A stretch of 64,000 bases of DNA, from assembly GCF_020360975.1 (NCBI RefSeq), contig NW_025408674.1, positions 2,046,001 to 2,110,000 of the forward strand. The letters run 5' to 3'. This DNA comes from Hirsutella rhossiliensis. Its lineage: Eukaryota; Ascomycota; Sordariomycetes; Hypocreales; Ophiocordycipitaceae. The notes beneath the pieces were generated by a model. That model was not told where the DNA came from, did no database searches, and worked only from the letters and a program-made list of their open reading frames with translations. Positions 46,852 through 57,480 of the stretch are shown here, one piece after another. The translations under genes were made by a program, and so were the position numbers. How positions within the stretch are numbered: position 1 is the first letter of the stretch; each line of letters begins with the position of its first letter.

Positions 46852-47319
46852 ATGGCTACAGACGAGAGCAAGACGCCGCCTCCGACGGCTGCTGAAGTCG
46901 ACGAGCCGGATGAGTGGTGCGTCGACTGCCCGACGTTGAGGCTCTTGCTGACGCTGATGATGTAGGGACAAGCGCATCTTCAGCACAGGCTGCGCAGGTG
47001 AGTTTGATACCAGGGCCAGGGTTTTCTCTGGATGCGACAGGCTTTGCGGCACCTGTCCCCTGTCTTTTGTTCATCACGCGGGACTTTGGAGCCTGACTGG
47101 CGATGGCCTCGGACAGACGAAAACGCAAAGATGACGGACTGCTACTTTGAAAAGAGAGACTGGAGAGCCTGCACCGCCGAGGTGAGTGCTTACGCCGCCT
47201 GCTCTGTTTTCCCATTCATCGATGGGCTAACAAACAAACACGGGGGGCAGATGGAGCGGTTCAAGGAGTGCTGGCAGAAGAATGGCAACGAAGAGCGCAC
47301 TTCTAGCAAGGGGGCATGA
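46852..47319 (+). CDS. COA4: Twin CX9C protein, cytochrome c oxidase assembly factor COA4
   Basis: Four exons (46852-46916, 46966-46997, 47117-47181, 47251-47319) encode 76 residues. The core after EWDKRIFSTG carries four cysteines spaced C-x9-C, then another nine residues to C-x9-C, ending KECWQKNGNEERTS. This twin CX9C array and the DWRAC tract match Coa4/CHCHD8, imported by Mia40 into the intermembrane space and needed for cytochrome oxidase assembly. Every exon is under 70 bases and each intron has GT..AG borders (GTGCGT, GTGAGT, GTGAGT donors). The gene is therefore invisible without splicing. All phases join. Confidence 0.87.
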
Positions 47320-47648
47320 GGAGGAGTCTTGAAGCCCCGACCAGCATCGTCATGTACTAAGGTAGTACTCAATCAGTTTGATGGCATTGGCTCTGTAGGC
47401 GCTTTGCAGAGTACCATGCAGTGAGTGCACCAGTGGAGATTTCACTCAGCGGCTCCGGGTACCTGTAAACGCCTGCTGTTAGCACCATCCAAGCTCGCAG
47501 CTACCAATTAATAGCCTCGAATCCGATTTTTTTGCCTCTTCCCGACAACGCCACCCCCCAGCCTCGAATATCTCCGCCCGCCGCCTTTCCGAGCTTCACG
47601 ACACGTGCCCTTCGTCGCTATACCCTCCGCCACTCCCGTTCGTGAGCC
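47320..47648. other. Intergenic region (COA4 / MGM101)
   Basis: 329 bases, pyrimidine-rich near the MGM101 start; probably its promoter. Nothing else seen. Confidence 0.4.
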
Positions 47649-48673
47649 ATGTTAGCCTCCCGTCGCGGTGTCGTCGCGGCGACGCGGAGTCTGGCGCTCT
47701 GCCGCAGCTCCGGCGCCCCGTGGGCTCGCCACTCTTCCACCGAGGCGACTGCATCCTCGACATCGCCAGCTGCTGCCGACGCACCTCCGCCGGCAACCCC
47801 TCCAGCTGCCACCAAAGCAACCCCCCCTGCGGCGCCAACGCGAGCCCCCGATCATATGGCGAAGCCCGCGGCAACAACGAGGACACTGCCACCAAGGGTG
47901 CCGCCGAGTGCTCCGAGGGCCAAATTTACGTCGGCGGCCTCCAACGTAAGCAGCAGCCTGGCGGCTGCCAACGGCAAGACGAATTCCGTGCCAGCGTCGG
48001 ACCCCCCGCGATACGAACTCAGCAAGGTGGTGCACCGGGTCAAGCTGCCTGCCGCCGCCGACTCCAGAGAGGTCGCGCCGCCCGACGTGGACTGGATCGA
48101 GAGCTTCCACGGCGTCTCGACCAAGCCCGTGACTGAGGAGCAGTTCCAGGTGCTTATGCAACCGTTGTCGGAACACGACATCGAGGTCAAGCCCGACGGC
48201 ATAATCTATCTACCAGAGATCAAGTACAGGAGGAGGCTGAACGAGGCCTTTGGGCCCATGGGATGGGGCCTCATCCCAAAGTCAGAGCCCGTCGTCGGCG
48301 AGAGCATAGTGACGCGTGAATATGCCCTGATTGTGGATGGCCGGTATGATTCTGCTCTTCCAGCCCTGCATGTTGACGGCCTGGGCTGACTCCATCTGGC
48401 AGCTTCGTTTCGCAAGCCCAAGGCGAAAACGGCTTCTTCGGCCGTGACCAGCTCCCCTCGGCCATTGAGGGCTGCAAGTCCAACGCCCTGATGCGCTGCT
48501 GCAAAGACTTGGGCATTGGCTCGGAGCTGTGGGATCCCCACTTCATCCGCTGGTTCAAGAAGACGCGCATGGAAGAGGCGTGGGTGGAACACGCAACAAC
48601 CAAGAAGCGGCGCACGCTTTGGTTCCGAAAGGGCGCCGTCGAGGTCACCTACCCCTACAAGCTGACCAAGTGA
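47649..48673 (+). CDS. MGM101: Mitochondrial genome maintenance protein Mgm101
   Basis: Two exons (47649-48343 and 48403-48673) encode 321 residues. The N-terminus [21 protein letters not shown] is a clear mitochondrial presequence. An Ala/Pro/Thr-rich linker extends to about residue 110. The conserved Rad52-like single-strand annealing domain fills the rest: [87 protein letters not shown] and RRTLWFRKG. The intron is 59 bases and completes Arg at its join. Mgm101 binds and recombines mtDNA in nucleoids. The linker is longer than in yeast, usual for filamentous fungi. Confidence 0.94.
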
Positions 48674-49104
48674 GAACTCCAGCAAGAATGCACGCCACGG
48701 CATGACACGAGACGAAGCGGGCATCGTTGCAAAAATCACTGGCGACTTTACGGAGCATAAGAGTGCGCGCGTGCGGCGGGTTGGGGATCCGCCGTTGTAC
48801 ATTACTGCCCAGATGGGACGGGCGGGCTATGGAGATGTGGACATTGACTGCATCGGGTCGGCTTCTGGCGTACGATTGCCCTGACAATGAAACCACTGTA
48901 TGCAAACCTACTACATGTCTCGCTGAGCCACCGGGGGGACTTGGCCGAATCAAAAATTCATCAAGCCCGGCAGGCTTGCCATCAGACCACTCCGTGAGGA
49001 GGCACCAGCGGACGTCCCGCGAACAGGCTGCCGCGGTAGACCCATCGGCCATATCTAAAATCAGGCGCCGAATACTCCACCCTGAACAGCTCTCTCGAGG
49101 ACTT
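48674..49104. other. Convergent 3' intergenic region
   Basis: 431 bases between convergent stops; nothing recognised. Confidence 0.4.
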
Positions 49105-50273
49105 CTATCCCTCCCGCGAGGTGCCTTTGGGGGTGCCGGCTCCGCTGGCCCATCCCCAGGATAACCAGGGCCCGCCACCAGTCCCCGAGGCATGCCGACG
49201 CCGAAGGGAGCCGTCGCCCTCATCCTCGCCCTCGGCGCCGCTCTCGGCCTCGACTTTTTCAAAGTCGGTTTCGCTACGGCTCTTGCTCAGTCCACTCGAC
49301 CGTCGGCGGCTCGACGCGTCATTGTCTTGATGGCCCTGGGCGAAGGCGCCGGGGGGAGCGTCGCCGGCGTCGCGCTGGATCTCCTGGGCTTCGCGGTCGA
49401 GGGCCGAGAGCACGATGCTCAGGCGCTCGCGCTGGGCGGCGATGAAGTTCATCTTCTCGGCCGAGTCGCGCAGATTAGGCGGGATCAGCGTGCCCGAGTC
49501 GGGCGCGGCTCTGCTGCCGCTGGCGCCGCCGGTCGCGCCCGTGGCGGCGGAGACGGCGTTGGCGAGCAAGTTGTAAAAGTCGCTCCCGGTGTGGGCGGCG
49601 CCGGTCCATCTCGCCGTCGGCACACTAAACCGGGCGAGAAGCGACTGGGTGTAGCCCTGCTGGCCGGCGGGCGCGGGCGCGGGCGGCTCCTCCTCCTCGG
49701 AGGGGGGAAGGCCGAGGACGTTTATCTTCAAGTACTCGATGGCTCGTCGCAAGTATGTCATGCCGGCAACCTTGAGGCGATCGTGAGTGCTCGCGATCAA
49801 GTTGTCGATAGTGCCCTCATTCTCCTCAAGGAAGGGGTGGATCCGCTCCTCGTAGATGACGCGCGCGCCCTGCGTCTGGGGCAAAATCAGGTAGAGGAAG
49901 AAGAAGAAGCGGATGTAGCCGTAGAAGGGGACCCTGCGGCGCGCTATCGTCAGTACAAGTGGTCATGGCGTCTTCGGATCGTGGACTGGAGACGCACCAG
50001 GCGAGGATGAAAGACACCCAGGACTCAACGAGGAGGCAGCAGTTGAAGACGACCCAGTACATGAGCCATGGCGTCAGCTGGGCGGGATCCGACGTCTTGA
50101 GAGCCTTGTACGAGGCGAAGATGGGAAAAAGAAAGGAGGTGACGGAGCTGTTGCGGGCGTCGAGGTTAGCAAACGGGTCTTCGATCAAGGCAAGGCGGCG
50201 CGCGTGGGGTGACGACATTGGCGGGGCAGTGCAACGAAACGTACGAGAGGAGCGTAGCAAAGAGGTCGAACAT
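49105..50273 (-). CDS. Yop1/REEP-like (TB2/DP1/HVA22) ER-shaping protein
   Basis: Three exons (50273-50245, 50147-49998, 49933-49105) encode 335 residues. The N-terminal 110 residues are the TB2/DP1/HVA22 domain: LFPIFASYKALKTSDPAQLTPWLMYWVVF, LVESWVSFILAWVPFYGYIRFFFFLYLILPQTQGARVIYEERIHPFL. It has two hydrophobic hairpins and the conserved PQ.QGA..IY segment. The join at W-V across intron 2 restores this motif. Human REEP1-4 and long fungal homologues share the extended C-terminal tail, which here is Ser/Gly/Ala-rich and ends in a Ser/Thr-rich basic patch. The short Yop1 proper lacks such a tail. I therefore favour a REEP1-4-like tubule/microtubule-linked member over Yop1 itself. Confidence 0.85.
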
Positions 50274-51550
50274 GGCGACGGCGGCGGTTGAGGCCGTGCC
50301 TCGCAGTCAGAAAGGGCGGCGGGAGGGATATGGGATTTCGAGGCGCGCAGGAGCGTCAACGATGGCGGGAGAGGGAAAGAGGGCGAAGGCGTGAAGGTGA
50401 AGACGCCGGAGATGGCGGGCAGGGCAGGGCCTAAATGGCGGGGCCCCGCGACCGGGCAGCTGATGCGCTTAGGCGCCATAACTCCCCACGTTACAGTGGC
50501 CCAACACTCTGGAATGGACGGGAATGGACGCGCCGGCCCCCGTGACCAATTGCTTAGGTGTCTGGTGACGGCCAGCTCTTCATGCGCCACTCCTTTTTCC
50601 CGCCTGCTCGCACTTTTCGCCCGGAGAAGCAGATGATTTTTGTTGCGGGCCAACATCGTCGACGATCGCTGTCGACGGTGGTCCGGCTGAGCTGCAGACG
50701 ACCCTGCATTATTTATTAATACGGCTGATCCCCTCGAACCCTTGATGCCTACCGCCCAACGCCGCCTGACTTTCTCGCTGCTTCACCTCCTGCTCCCGAC
50801 ACGCCCTGATGATTGATTGCTCGCGTCGCTCGCTGGCCGCCTTGGCCGGCATCATCGGGTCCGGCATGCATGTATGTACTTGGTATAGGACCTGCTGATT
50901 CTCCCCACGTCTGCAGCTCGGATGAGCCCGTGTCCGCGTCGAGATGCGCGCGCCTCATGCCTCCCAACGCGTCGAGCCTCGCCAACTAGCCGTTGGGCTT
51001 TATTGGCCTGTTGGCAGAAAGATAGCCGTCCCGGGATGGCGGGCGCCTGCTTTGGCGCCGAGTTTAAAGACTCTTGGCTTGTTCCGTCGACTCCGACCAA
51101 GCTTCACCAACTGCCAAGGTTCACAACCGGCTAGGCTCACCAATCGACTGCCAAAGGCAATTTGAGCGCAGCAATCGTATCGTGTCGTCTCTTGCCTTTC
51201 GCTTTTTCCTAATCGAGAGTGCCTGACGGTCGGGCCGCATTCGGTTGCTCGCTGCCGTGCTCCCAGGGCAAACGCGGCGTCAGGCTCAGCCATGCTTGCC
51301 CTCCACTCCAGTCCATTTCATCGCTTGTCCTCACAGTTGGACGACGCGCGAGGCAGGCAAAGCAAGGCCATGTGCTTGATTCGAGGGATTCAAGCCATGA
51401 CTTGGACACCAACGTGGTCCCTTTTCTTACAATCATGGCTCCCCCCCTGGATGCAATTGCTCCTTTCATTCCCGCTGAAGCCCTGCATGTGCAAACAAAA
51501 GACTACGCCGTCATGATCCTCCAATATTGGCAGAATAACCTCGTATCACC
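50274..51550. other. Intergenic region
   Basis: 1.28 kb with the promoter of the REEP-like gene and the 3' side of the sulfotransferase-like gene. A plus-strand open frame starting at 51436 has ordinary-looking composition but no recognisable motif, and it runs antisense into the neighbouring gene. I do not call it. Confidence 0.4.
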
Positions 51551-52375
51551 TCATGCCGGCGCCTGGCTCATTTGGGTCGAGACAAAGCCCGCCAGCAGCG
51601 GCAAATGCGTCCATGCGGCCCAGAAGCCGCCAAAGATGGCCGCCCAGGACAGAATCCCTCGCGCGACCAACACCTGCTTGACGTTCTGCACGGTCACCGC
51701 ATCATTGACCCAAGGGAATGGCTCGTCCTTGGGCGCCTCTTTGCCGAGGAAATCACACAGTGGCTCCCAGCCGTCTTCCGCCCGCCACACCAAGACCTCG
51801 CGGTTGCGCTTTCGGGCCTCCCGCAGCACAAACTCCTGGTAGGCGTCGTAAAACTCGGGGCCGACACCGACGCCGAACTTTTGATCCCAGGTCCGGGTTG
51901 CCACCCGGTGCATTGTCCAATGAAGACGATCGGATCTGAAGGGGAAGCAGATCAGGTAAAACGTCCAGCTCCTGAAGAAGCCGATGTTATCCTCGAAGCT
52001 CCTGAACCACGCGTTCCCGCCGCCCTTGCGCTGGTTGAGGACGATGGGCGCATCTGGATACATGTCCATGAGGTCATCGATGAACCAGAAGCCGGGAAAG
52101 TCTGTCGTGGCCTCATAACCGTCAAAGACCCGGTGGAGGAGCTTGCGCCGCCTTTGCGTGTCTTCCTCCTGCATGGCGTCGATGATAATTTGGGAACGCC
52201 AGCTGTGAGGAACGACGTGCTCCATGTGCATGCAGGGAAAGTAGCCCATGCTGGGCGTCTCCAGCGCTGCTTGCAGGGACGAAGTTGCGCATCGCGAAAG
52301 CCCGGCGCCGATGACACGAATGCGAGGGCCAAGGGCACTCCGGTCGGCGCCGGGTTGAGCAGTGACGAACCGCAT
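51551..52375 (-). CDS. P-loop sulfotransferase-fold protein (Sulfotransfer_4-like)
   Basis: Single exon, 274 residues from the ATG at 52375. A P-loop-like PAPS motif lies near residue 25 (RVIGAGLSRCATSSLQAALE), with PSMGYFPCMHMEHV after it. The middle has GYEATTDFPGFWFIDDLMDMYPDAPIVLNQR, the family's typical W..D..YP.AKVVLT-like strand. The Trp/Glu-rich end LVWRAEDGWEPLCDFLGKEAPKDEPFPWVND also matches. A terminal hydrophobic helix (SWAAIFGGFWAAWTHLPLLAGF) may anchor it in a membrane. Fungal members are abundant and mostly uncharacterised. The canonical GxxRTGT P-loop is changed to GLSRCATS, so activity is uncertain. An in-frame extension upstream to 52516 exists but looks like leader sequence. 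Confidence 0.75.
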   Translation of the reverse strand: MRFVTAQPGADRSALGPRIRVIGAGLSRCATSSLQAALETPSMGYFPCMHMEHVVPHSWRSQIIIDAMQEEDTQRRRKLLHRVFDGYEATTDFPGFWFIDDLMDMYPDAPIVLNQRKGGGNAWFRSFEDNIGFFRSWTFYLICFPFRSDRLHWTMHRVATRTWDQKFGVGVGPEFYDAYQEFVLREARKRNREVLVWRAEDGWEPLCDFLGKEAPKDEPFPWVNDAVTVQNVKQVLVARGILSWAAIFGGFWAAWTHLPLLAGFVSTQMSQAPA

Positions 52376-54514
52376 GATGCTCAGAAACTCGCTCTGAGAC
52401 TTAATGATTTGGTGGGTGCACCTGTGGGCCGAAGAAAAAGAAGGAGAGCAAGCAAAGAGACGAAGAGAAGCCAGTGACAGAGGGTCAGACCTCGCGTTAT
52501 TCATACGTTGGGTCACGCATCAAGCCAAGAAAATACGGCTTCTGAAAGCTGCGGCGCCGCTGCCTGGACCCCTTCAGATTGTCCAGGCATGAGCTCGTTC
52601 CACCATCTCCTTTGGCAGGAACCGACTGCGCCGGACCACCCTTGCCCGGGCTCGCAAACAACAGCCTCGCGCTTGGTATTTTCTGCATGGAGCTCATTGT
52701 GCGGCTCGAGGTGGAGACAACAACACGCTTGATTCTCCAGGAAATGATGGTTGGGCAGACTCGCAGTACATGAGCGAAAGCTGTGGCCTGGTCTCGAGAC
52801 GAGCGTCCGCAGAGCATGCATAATACCTCGAATTGTTTGCCTACTGGAAATAGAGGAACTGCGTCTTGAGATCTCAAGTGGGCCAAGGCAACGGGGAGCT
52901 TGGATACTTCCTTTCTGAGGCAGCTCTAGGCAGTGCCTAGGAGCAACAGACGGTTGGTAGAAAGATATCTGACCAACGAGACATGTAATGCCAGGTGATG
53001 CAGTAGTACAGATCTGCATCCCCAGACCAGTTTCGTCCCAAAATTGGCGTATGGCACAGCCAATTAACAGTCCAGGCTCAGCTAGGACCAAGAACGGAGC
53101 TTGCGCTGACGGATACACAAGGCTTTTCGAAGCCTATACGTTGCTGGGAGTCACGTCGTGCAACTTACCCAAGGACTCTGATGCAGCAGCCCCGCCTGAG
53201 CCTCAGTCAACTCAGCCCTTCTCCATGTCGAGGCGTACGGCATAACCGCTCAATCGGGAGATGACTCGCGGGATTGTACACTCAACTGATATGACGTTGC
53301 TCAGGGGGCTTACCAACGGCATGTCATACTGCAGGTCAACGTTGTTAGTGACGCCTGGACCGCCCTTTTGCACACAGCAAACGACAAATTGGGTTGTTGT
53401 ATACAGTATATATAGGTACTGAAAGCCCCTTGCAGTTGACCCCTTGGTGGCAGCCTGTTGGCGGCAGTGTGTTTCCTCGAGGGGGATCCCCCGGAACTGC
53501 CCCACCAAGATGTTACAGGTCTACAGCCCACTCGAGATCTCTGGCCACAGCTTGTCCCCGACTTACCTCTGAATCAGCACCTCAGATGCAGACCGATGCA
53601 GAGGACCTTGTCAACGGCATGGCATTCTGCCACGCAATCTACGGCTCGCGTTATCGGACGCAGATCCGGCAGTTGTCCTACCGACATCGGAGCATCGATG
53701 CCACCGTACCCGGTTGAACTCAGGCTTTGCTCTTGGTTCTTGGCTTTCTAAGTGCCGACATGGTAGGGCGAGGTCCATGACCGCGGTTGAGACGGGTTTA
53801 ATTGATGAATATGTTACCGAGAACCTTCCAAGGAGAAATAGACATGAACAAGCGTTAATACATTCATGCCCCGGGATCATTTCTGACCCAGACAACGGTC
53901 AACGCGAGGACTGTGTGTAGCAACTCAGCCGGGTACCTGAAGGGCGGGTTTGTTCTGGGACACTCGTGTCTGCCACTCCGCTTTGGCAAATGCATTTAGC
54001 GAAATTCTCTGGGTCATTGAAGATATATCTCTCGTCTCCATCTTCAGCTCGCTTCCGGCTAGGCATATAACGCAAACCCGTGGTCCTATCAATCAGCAGT
54101 CGGCAGAGCTTCAATAGCCATGGTTGTGGGACAGCCCGGCTGCCGGTTTTATAGAACATTTACGTATGTCCACCATCATCCAATCTCTCACCCTCCATGC
54201 AATTCTGACGCCTTGAAGCCGACCTCTTAGGTCTCGAGAGGTTGTAAACTTCGAGGACTTGGCGGTGACACCCACGTCTGAAATGCAGCCTCCACTAACT
54301 ATACAGGTTAGCATACTTGGTAGAGAAACCTTGAAAGGATGCAAATCGATGTAATTGCTATAAAGCCATATGTGGCGGTAATTGCTCTGCGAACATGCAG
54401 CTATTGACCAAGTCTATGTGTATCTTATCGTGTCTTCACGCAACGTTGACATACCAACATCACCAAGGTTAACAATAGCTTCATTCCATCCCTATCAAGC
54501 ATTGTCAAGACACC
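52376..54514. other. Gene-poor region
   Basis: 2.1 kb with lower GC than the left part of the window. A minus-strand 201-codon open frame (53118-52513) has no family motif, and I regard it as unsupported. No repeat or RNA gene is recognised. Decayed gene remnants are possible. Confidence 0.4.
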
Positions 54515-55462
54515 TCATTTTTCTGCCGCTTTTTCAACAGCCTCCATTGTCTCCATGGCAGCTGTGACAGCCTTTTTCGTGGCCTCGTCGGACTCATTCT
54601 GAGCCACATCAAGCAGCCGCTTCTTCCAAGACGACCAATCCTCTCTAGAACGATCCGAATACTTGGTGGCGCCAGATGGAGCAGCTGGTGGTGGCCGATT
54701 CTGTATGTCGATACTTTGCAGATCGAGATAGACACTGTGCCCGGTCCGTTCCATCCATGCAGCCACAGCTGAGATATAGAAGCTGAGTATCCATTGACGC
54801 ATTGCCGAGCGGTCGCTCCAGTTGTCAGAGTCACCTTTCGGCTCTGATTCTGCCCACAATGCCCGGGTCATGTACTCAAAGGCCTTACGGCGCTGCAGAA
54901 TTCCAGCTGCCACGAGCCGAGCGGTCGAGTCTTGTTGCGTTACGTAGGCTTCCTTTGCACGAGCTTTGTCCTCGTCGGTGGAACACTTTTCGACGATATC
55001 TCGCGGCTCCTCCCAGTATTTGTCAAACCAAACCATGGAAAAGTAGGGGAGTCGATTCCAGGTCAACGATTCCTTGCCGTCGTCATCCAAGGCTTCCCCG
55101 CGGTGGATGCTATCTGGGATCTCGGAAATAGCCTTGAGAAGCTCGACAAGGTCGGCAAAGCGGTCTGATGGCCAGTCTGCGAGGGCGTCGGTGAACACTC
55201 TCCATAGCTGGCAGAGGCCGACTATTTCGTCGGAGTAGCCCCCGAGGGCTGGGGCGGGAGAGTTTGAGATGGGACGCGTGATTGCCGAGGCTGCATCGCC
55301 GGTGCTCGTCTTTCCTTGATAATACGCCTCGAGAACGGCGATTTCCTCTTTCAAACAAGACAGGAGAATTTCGTTGTTTCCGCCGTGACGATCGAACTGC
55401 TCGCTGAACCAGCCATCCGAGATGGGGTTTGCGCTCTCGACAGATGTCGATGCGGCTGCCAT
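54515..55462 (-). CDS. DUF3632 family fungal protein
   Basis: Single exon, 315 residues, start at 55462 (MAAASTSVESANPISD). The protein is helical and rich in Trp. It has the pattern typical of the fungal DUF3632 group: an N-terminal helix, LCQLWRVFTDALADWPSDRFADLVELLKAISEIPD, then WNRLPYFSMVWFDKYWEEPRD. After this come a mid helix with QRRKAFEYMTRALW and SFYISAVAAWMERTGHSVYLD. The C-terminal acidic/Lys region may form a coiled coil. These genes are often multicopy and located in accessory regions; their role is unknown, with ties to heterokaryon-type or stress contexts only guessed. The sequence is intact. The flanks are long gaps. Confidence 0.7.
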   Translation of the reverse strand: MAAASTSVESANPISDGWFSEQFDRHGGNNEILLSCLKEEIAVLEAYYQGKTSTGDAASAITRPISNSPAPALGGYSDEIVGLCQLWRVFTDALADWPSDRFADLVELLKAISEIPDSIHRGEALDDDGKESLTWNRLPYFSMVWFDKYWEEPRDIVEKCSTDEDKARAKEAYVTQQDSTARLVAAGILQRRKAFEYMTRALWAESEPKGDSDNWSDRSAMRQWILSFYISAVAAWMERTGHSVYLDLQSIDIQNRPPPAAPSGATKYSDRSREDWSSWKKRLLDVAQNESDEATKKAVTAAMETMEAVEKAAEK

Positions 55463-56310
55463 TTTGTAGTGGTGCCGATTGTTGACGTGCGTATTTGGTT
55501 GGGAGTGCCTCGATTGCCTCCAGGTTATTAAAGGACCCCGAGAGAGTTGGGAATGGAAAGGGCATCTGCAGGTACTCGGCAATTCGTGGCGTATGACGTA
55601 GCTAGAAAACGTCAGGTTGTGCAGGCTTACTGGAGTACGGACTGATTCAAAGAACCGAGAGTCAACGGTCAAGACGCCGGCCGTCTACTTACGGAGGTAC
55701 TGTACGTTGTAGAGGGAAACATGCAAGCAAACGACGCTGACAGCTAGATGTAAGTTATGTGTTGTTGGTTCTCGCAACAGTACGTCATCAATGACACAAT
55801 GAACTGCACAAGGATGCTTCCGTTTCAGAACGCAGTGCAGTAGCAGCGTCGGCCGAGTGCGATATTGGGCAATAGCCGAGCTGCAGTGGTTCGGCCGGGC
55901 CGGTAGGTAGGATCCGCCGAGGCTGTTGGTCCTGCTTGGATCGCCAGTTGGGTTCCTTGAATCGCCAGTTGATACTACATGGCCTCGCCAATTGCTTCTC
56001 AACTTGTGCTGCTGCGTCCGTGTCCCAACGCAGCCCACCATGGCGTTCTGAAGGATGGGAGTCAGCTCATGTTCGATTACCCTGTGCTGAGAGGTGGGAA
56101 CCTGGCGATGGGCTGCGCTGCGGATGGCCGATGGATTCTCCTCGGACACCGGTGCTCGTCTCCCCGTCAAAGACGGATTGCAGACTCACAAACCAAATAT
56201 AAGTACGTGGTGCGGCCGCTCACAACTAGACTGCGAGACAAAGCCACAGCTCGAGTCCCAGTTGACATTGGACGTTGTGCAAAGAGAAAAGACGAAACAA
56301 TCAGTCAACC
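55463..56310. other. Divergent intergenic region (DUF3632 gene / RNase gene)
   Basis: 848 bases with both promoters; nothing else recognised. Confidence 0.4.
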
Positions 56311-56926
56311 ATGAAGTTCACGACCGTACTATGTGCCTTGCCGCTCGCTTTGGCGACACCGGCTCCTCTTTTCCTGAGACAGATATCGCAGAACCCTGTC
56401 GACGTCAAAAACCTGGATGATTTCGACAAAAAATGCGGTAAGCTGACCAAAACAGCGGTTTTCGGAAACCCGCTCATTACAAGTCCAGGGAAAATCAATG
56501 TTAAATACAACGACATCGTCACTGCTGTTCGTACCGGCGTCAATGCCAGGCGTGCGGGAGAGACCTTGGGTCGTAAGTCCTGAGCCTTTGACGAGGCCGT
56601 CTGTGCCTGCCCAAGGACATACATAATGCCCTGGCTAACACCCCGCCATAGCACAATCATACCCTCATCCGTACAGAAACCACGAAGACTTCGATTTCAA
56701 GAACGGGGACTGCAAGGCAGATCCCAATGGCTTTCGGGTCGAGTTTCCGGTGGCGAAAAACGACGCCTACGACGGCACAAACGACCAGTCGGGCAAGATT
56801 CGCGCCATCTATCTCTACGACCCGAACCAAAACGTCCCCAGTGGCTCGAAACCTGTTGCTGAGTACTGTGGCTTGATCTACCATGTCAAGGATGGGTTTG
56901 CTGGCTGCGATGTTCGCAAATCCTAG
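56311..56926 (+). CDS. Secreted guanyl-type ribonuclease (RNase T1/U2/sarcin superfamily)
   Basis: Three exons (56311-56437, 56489-56572, 56652-56926) encode 161 residues with a signal peptide (MKFTTVLCALPLALATPAP). Catalytic landmarks of the microbial guanyl RNase fold are present in order. These are the His in YPHPYRN, the Glu in VEFP, the Arg in GKIRAIY, and the His in GLIYHVK, with paired cysteines (KKCGK, EYCGLI, GDCK, GCDV). This superfamily contains both nonspecific extracellular RNases and the cytotoxic ribotoxins. The loops here are short and I cannot decide which, so I describe it only as a secreted RNase. The first intron (51 bases, GTAAGC..CCAG) is a multiple of three and stop-free. 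Removing it restores the family spacing between the first Cys and the YPH motif. Confidence 0.72.
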
Positions 56927-57480
56927 GATCAAGGCATCCAGACGCGTGGGACGATTCGTCCTCGGTAGTCAGAAGCGGTTGCCACGAGAGAAACAAGGAG
57001 TCGCTACTGATTATTACTGCACTGTCGAGACTTCTCTGTAACTAGCCTACAAGGAATCGAAATAGATTTTAGCAAGCTCGATGTTTGCATATAAGTACGC
57101 TTGTGAGGATGTAGGAGGCATGGCAGTTCATGGCCACTTTTGCGCTCGTCAATGAGCTCTGAAATGTGACAGTTTCTCGAATCAAGTCATTAGTCTGTAG
57201 CATCATATAAAGCTGTCGCCAAGAGGTGATGCTGGCTGTGTCAACCTCGGCATTCTTCTGGAATCCAAGCTACCCTATTTACGACAAAAGTGTAGGTTCA
57301 CCGCAAATGTGCTTCCATTTTTAGAGGAAGTGCTTCCACTTCTAGAGGATAGGCTGCCCTTTTCGGAGGACATTTTGCGAAGCGCCGGTGGCGGGGCGTG
57401 CGCTATTCGTCTCTACCCCTCCGCTATAGCTTTCGAGGTGCCTCACTATCCCCGGCCCCCACCGACCCCCTAATTAAACC
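56927..57480. other. Gene-free flank left of the RIP tract
   Basis: Ordinary-composition DNA, GC-rich at 57370-57475, ending abruptly at an AT-rich block. It contains a three-unit 21-base repeat. No gene seen. Confidence 0.5.
57308..57370. repeat. Three imperfect 21-base tandem units
   Basis: Units at 57308-57328, 57329-57349 and 57350-57370 share the pattern TGCTTCC..TTT/CT..AGAGGA. The first two differ at few positions; the third is more diverged. It may be a remnant of a transposon end. Confidence 0.7.

Noticed and set aside
51436..51842. Plus-strand frame starting MAPPLDAIAPFIPAEA
   Set aside because: The beginning looks protein-like but it soon runs antisense through the sulfotransferase-like gene. 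There is no motif to support it.
52513..53118. 201-codon minus-strand open frame
   Set aside because: No homology signal by eye, atypical composition, and in a gene-poor gap; could be chance.
57250..57480. Possible CRISPR-like or tandem regulatory array
   Set aside because: Only three imperfect 21-base units with no spacers; this is a eukaryotic sequence.
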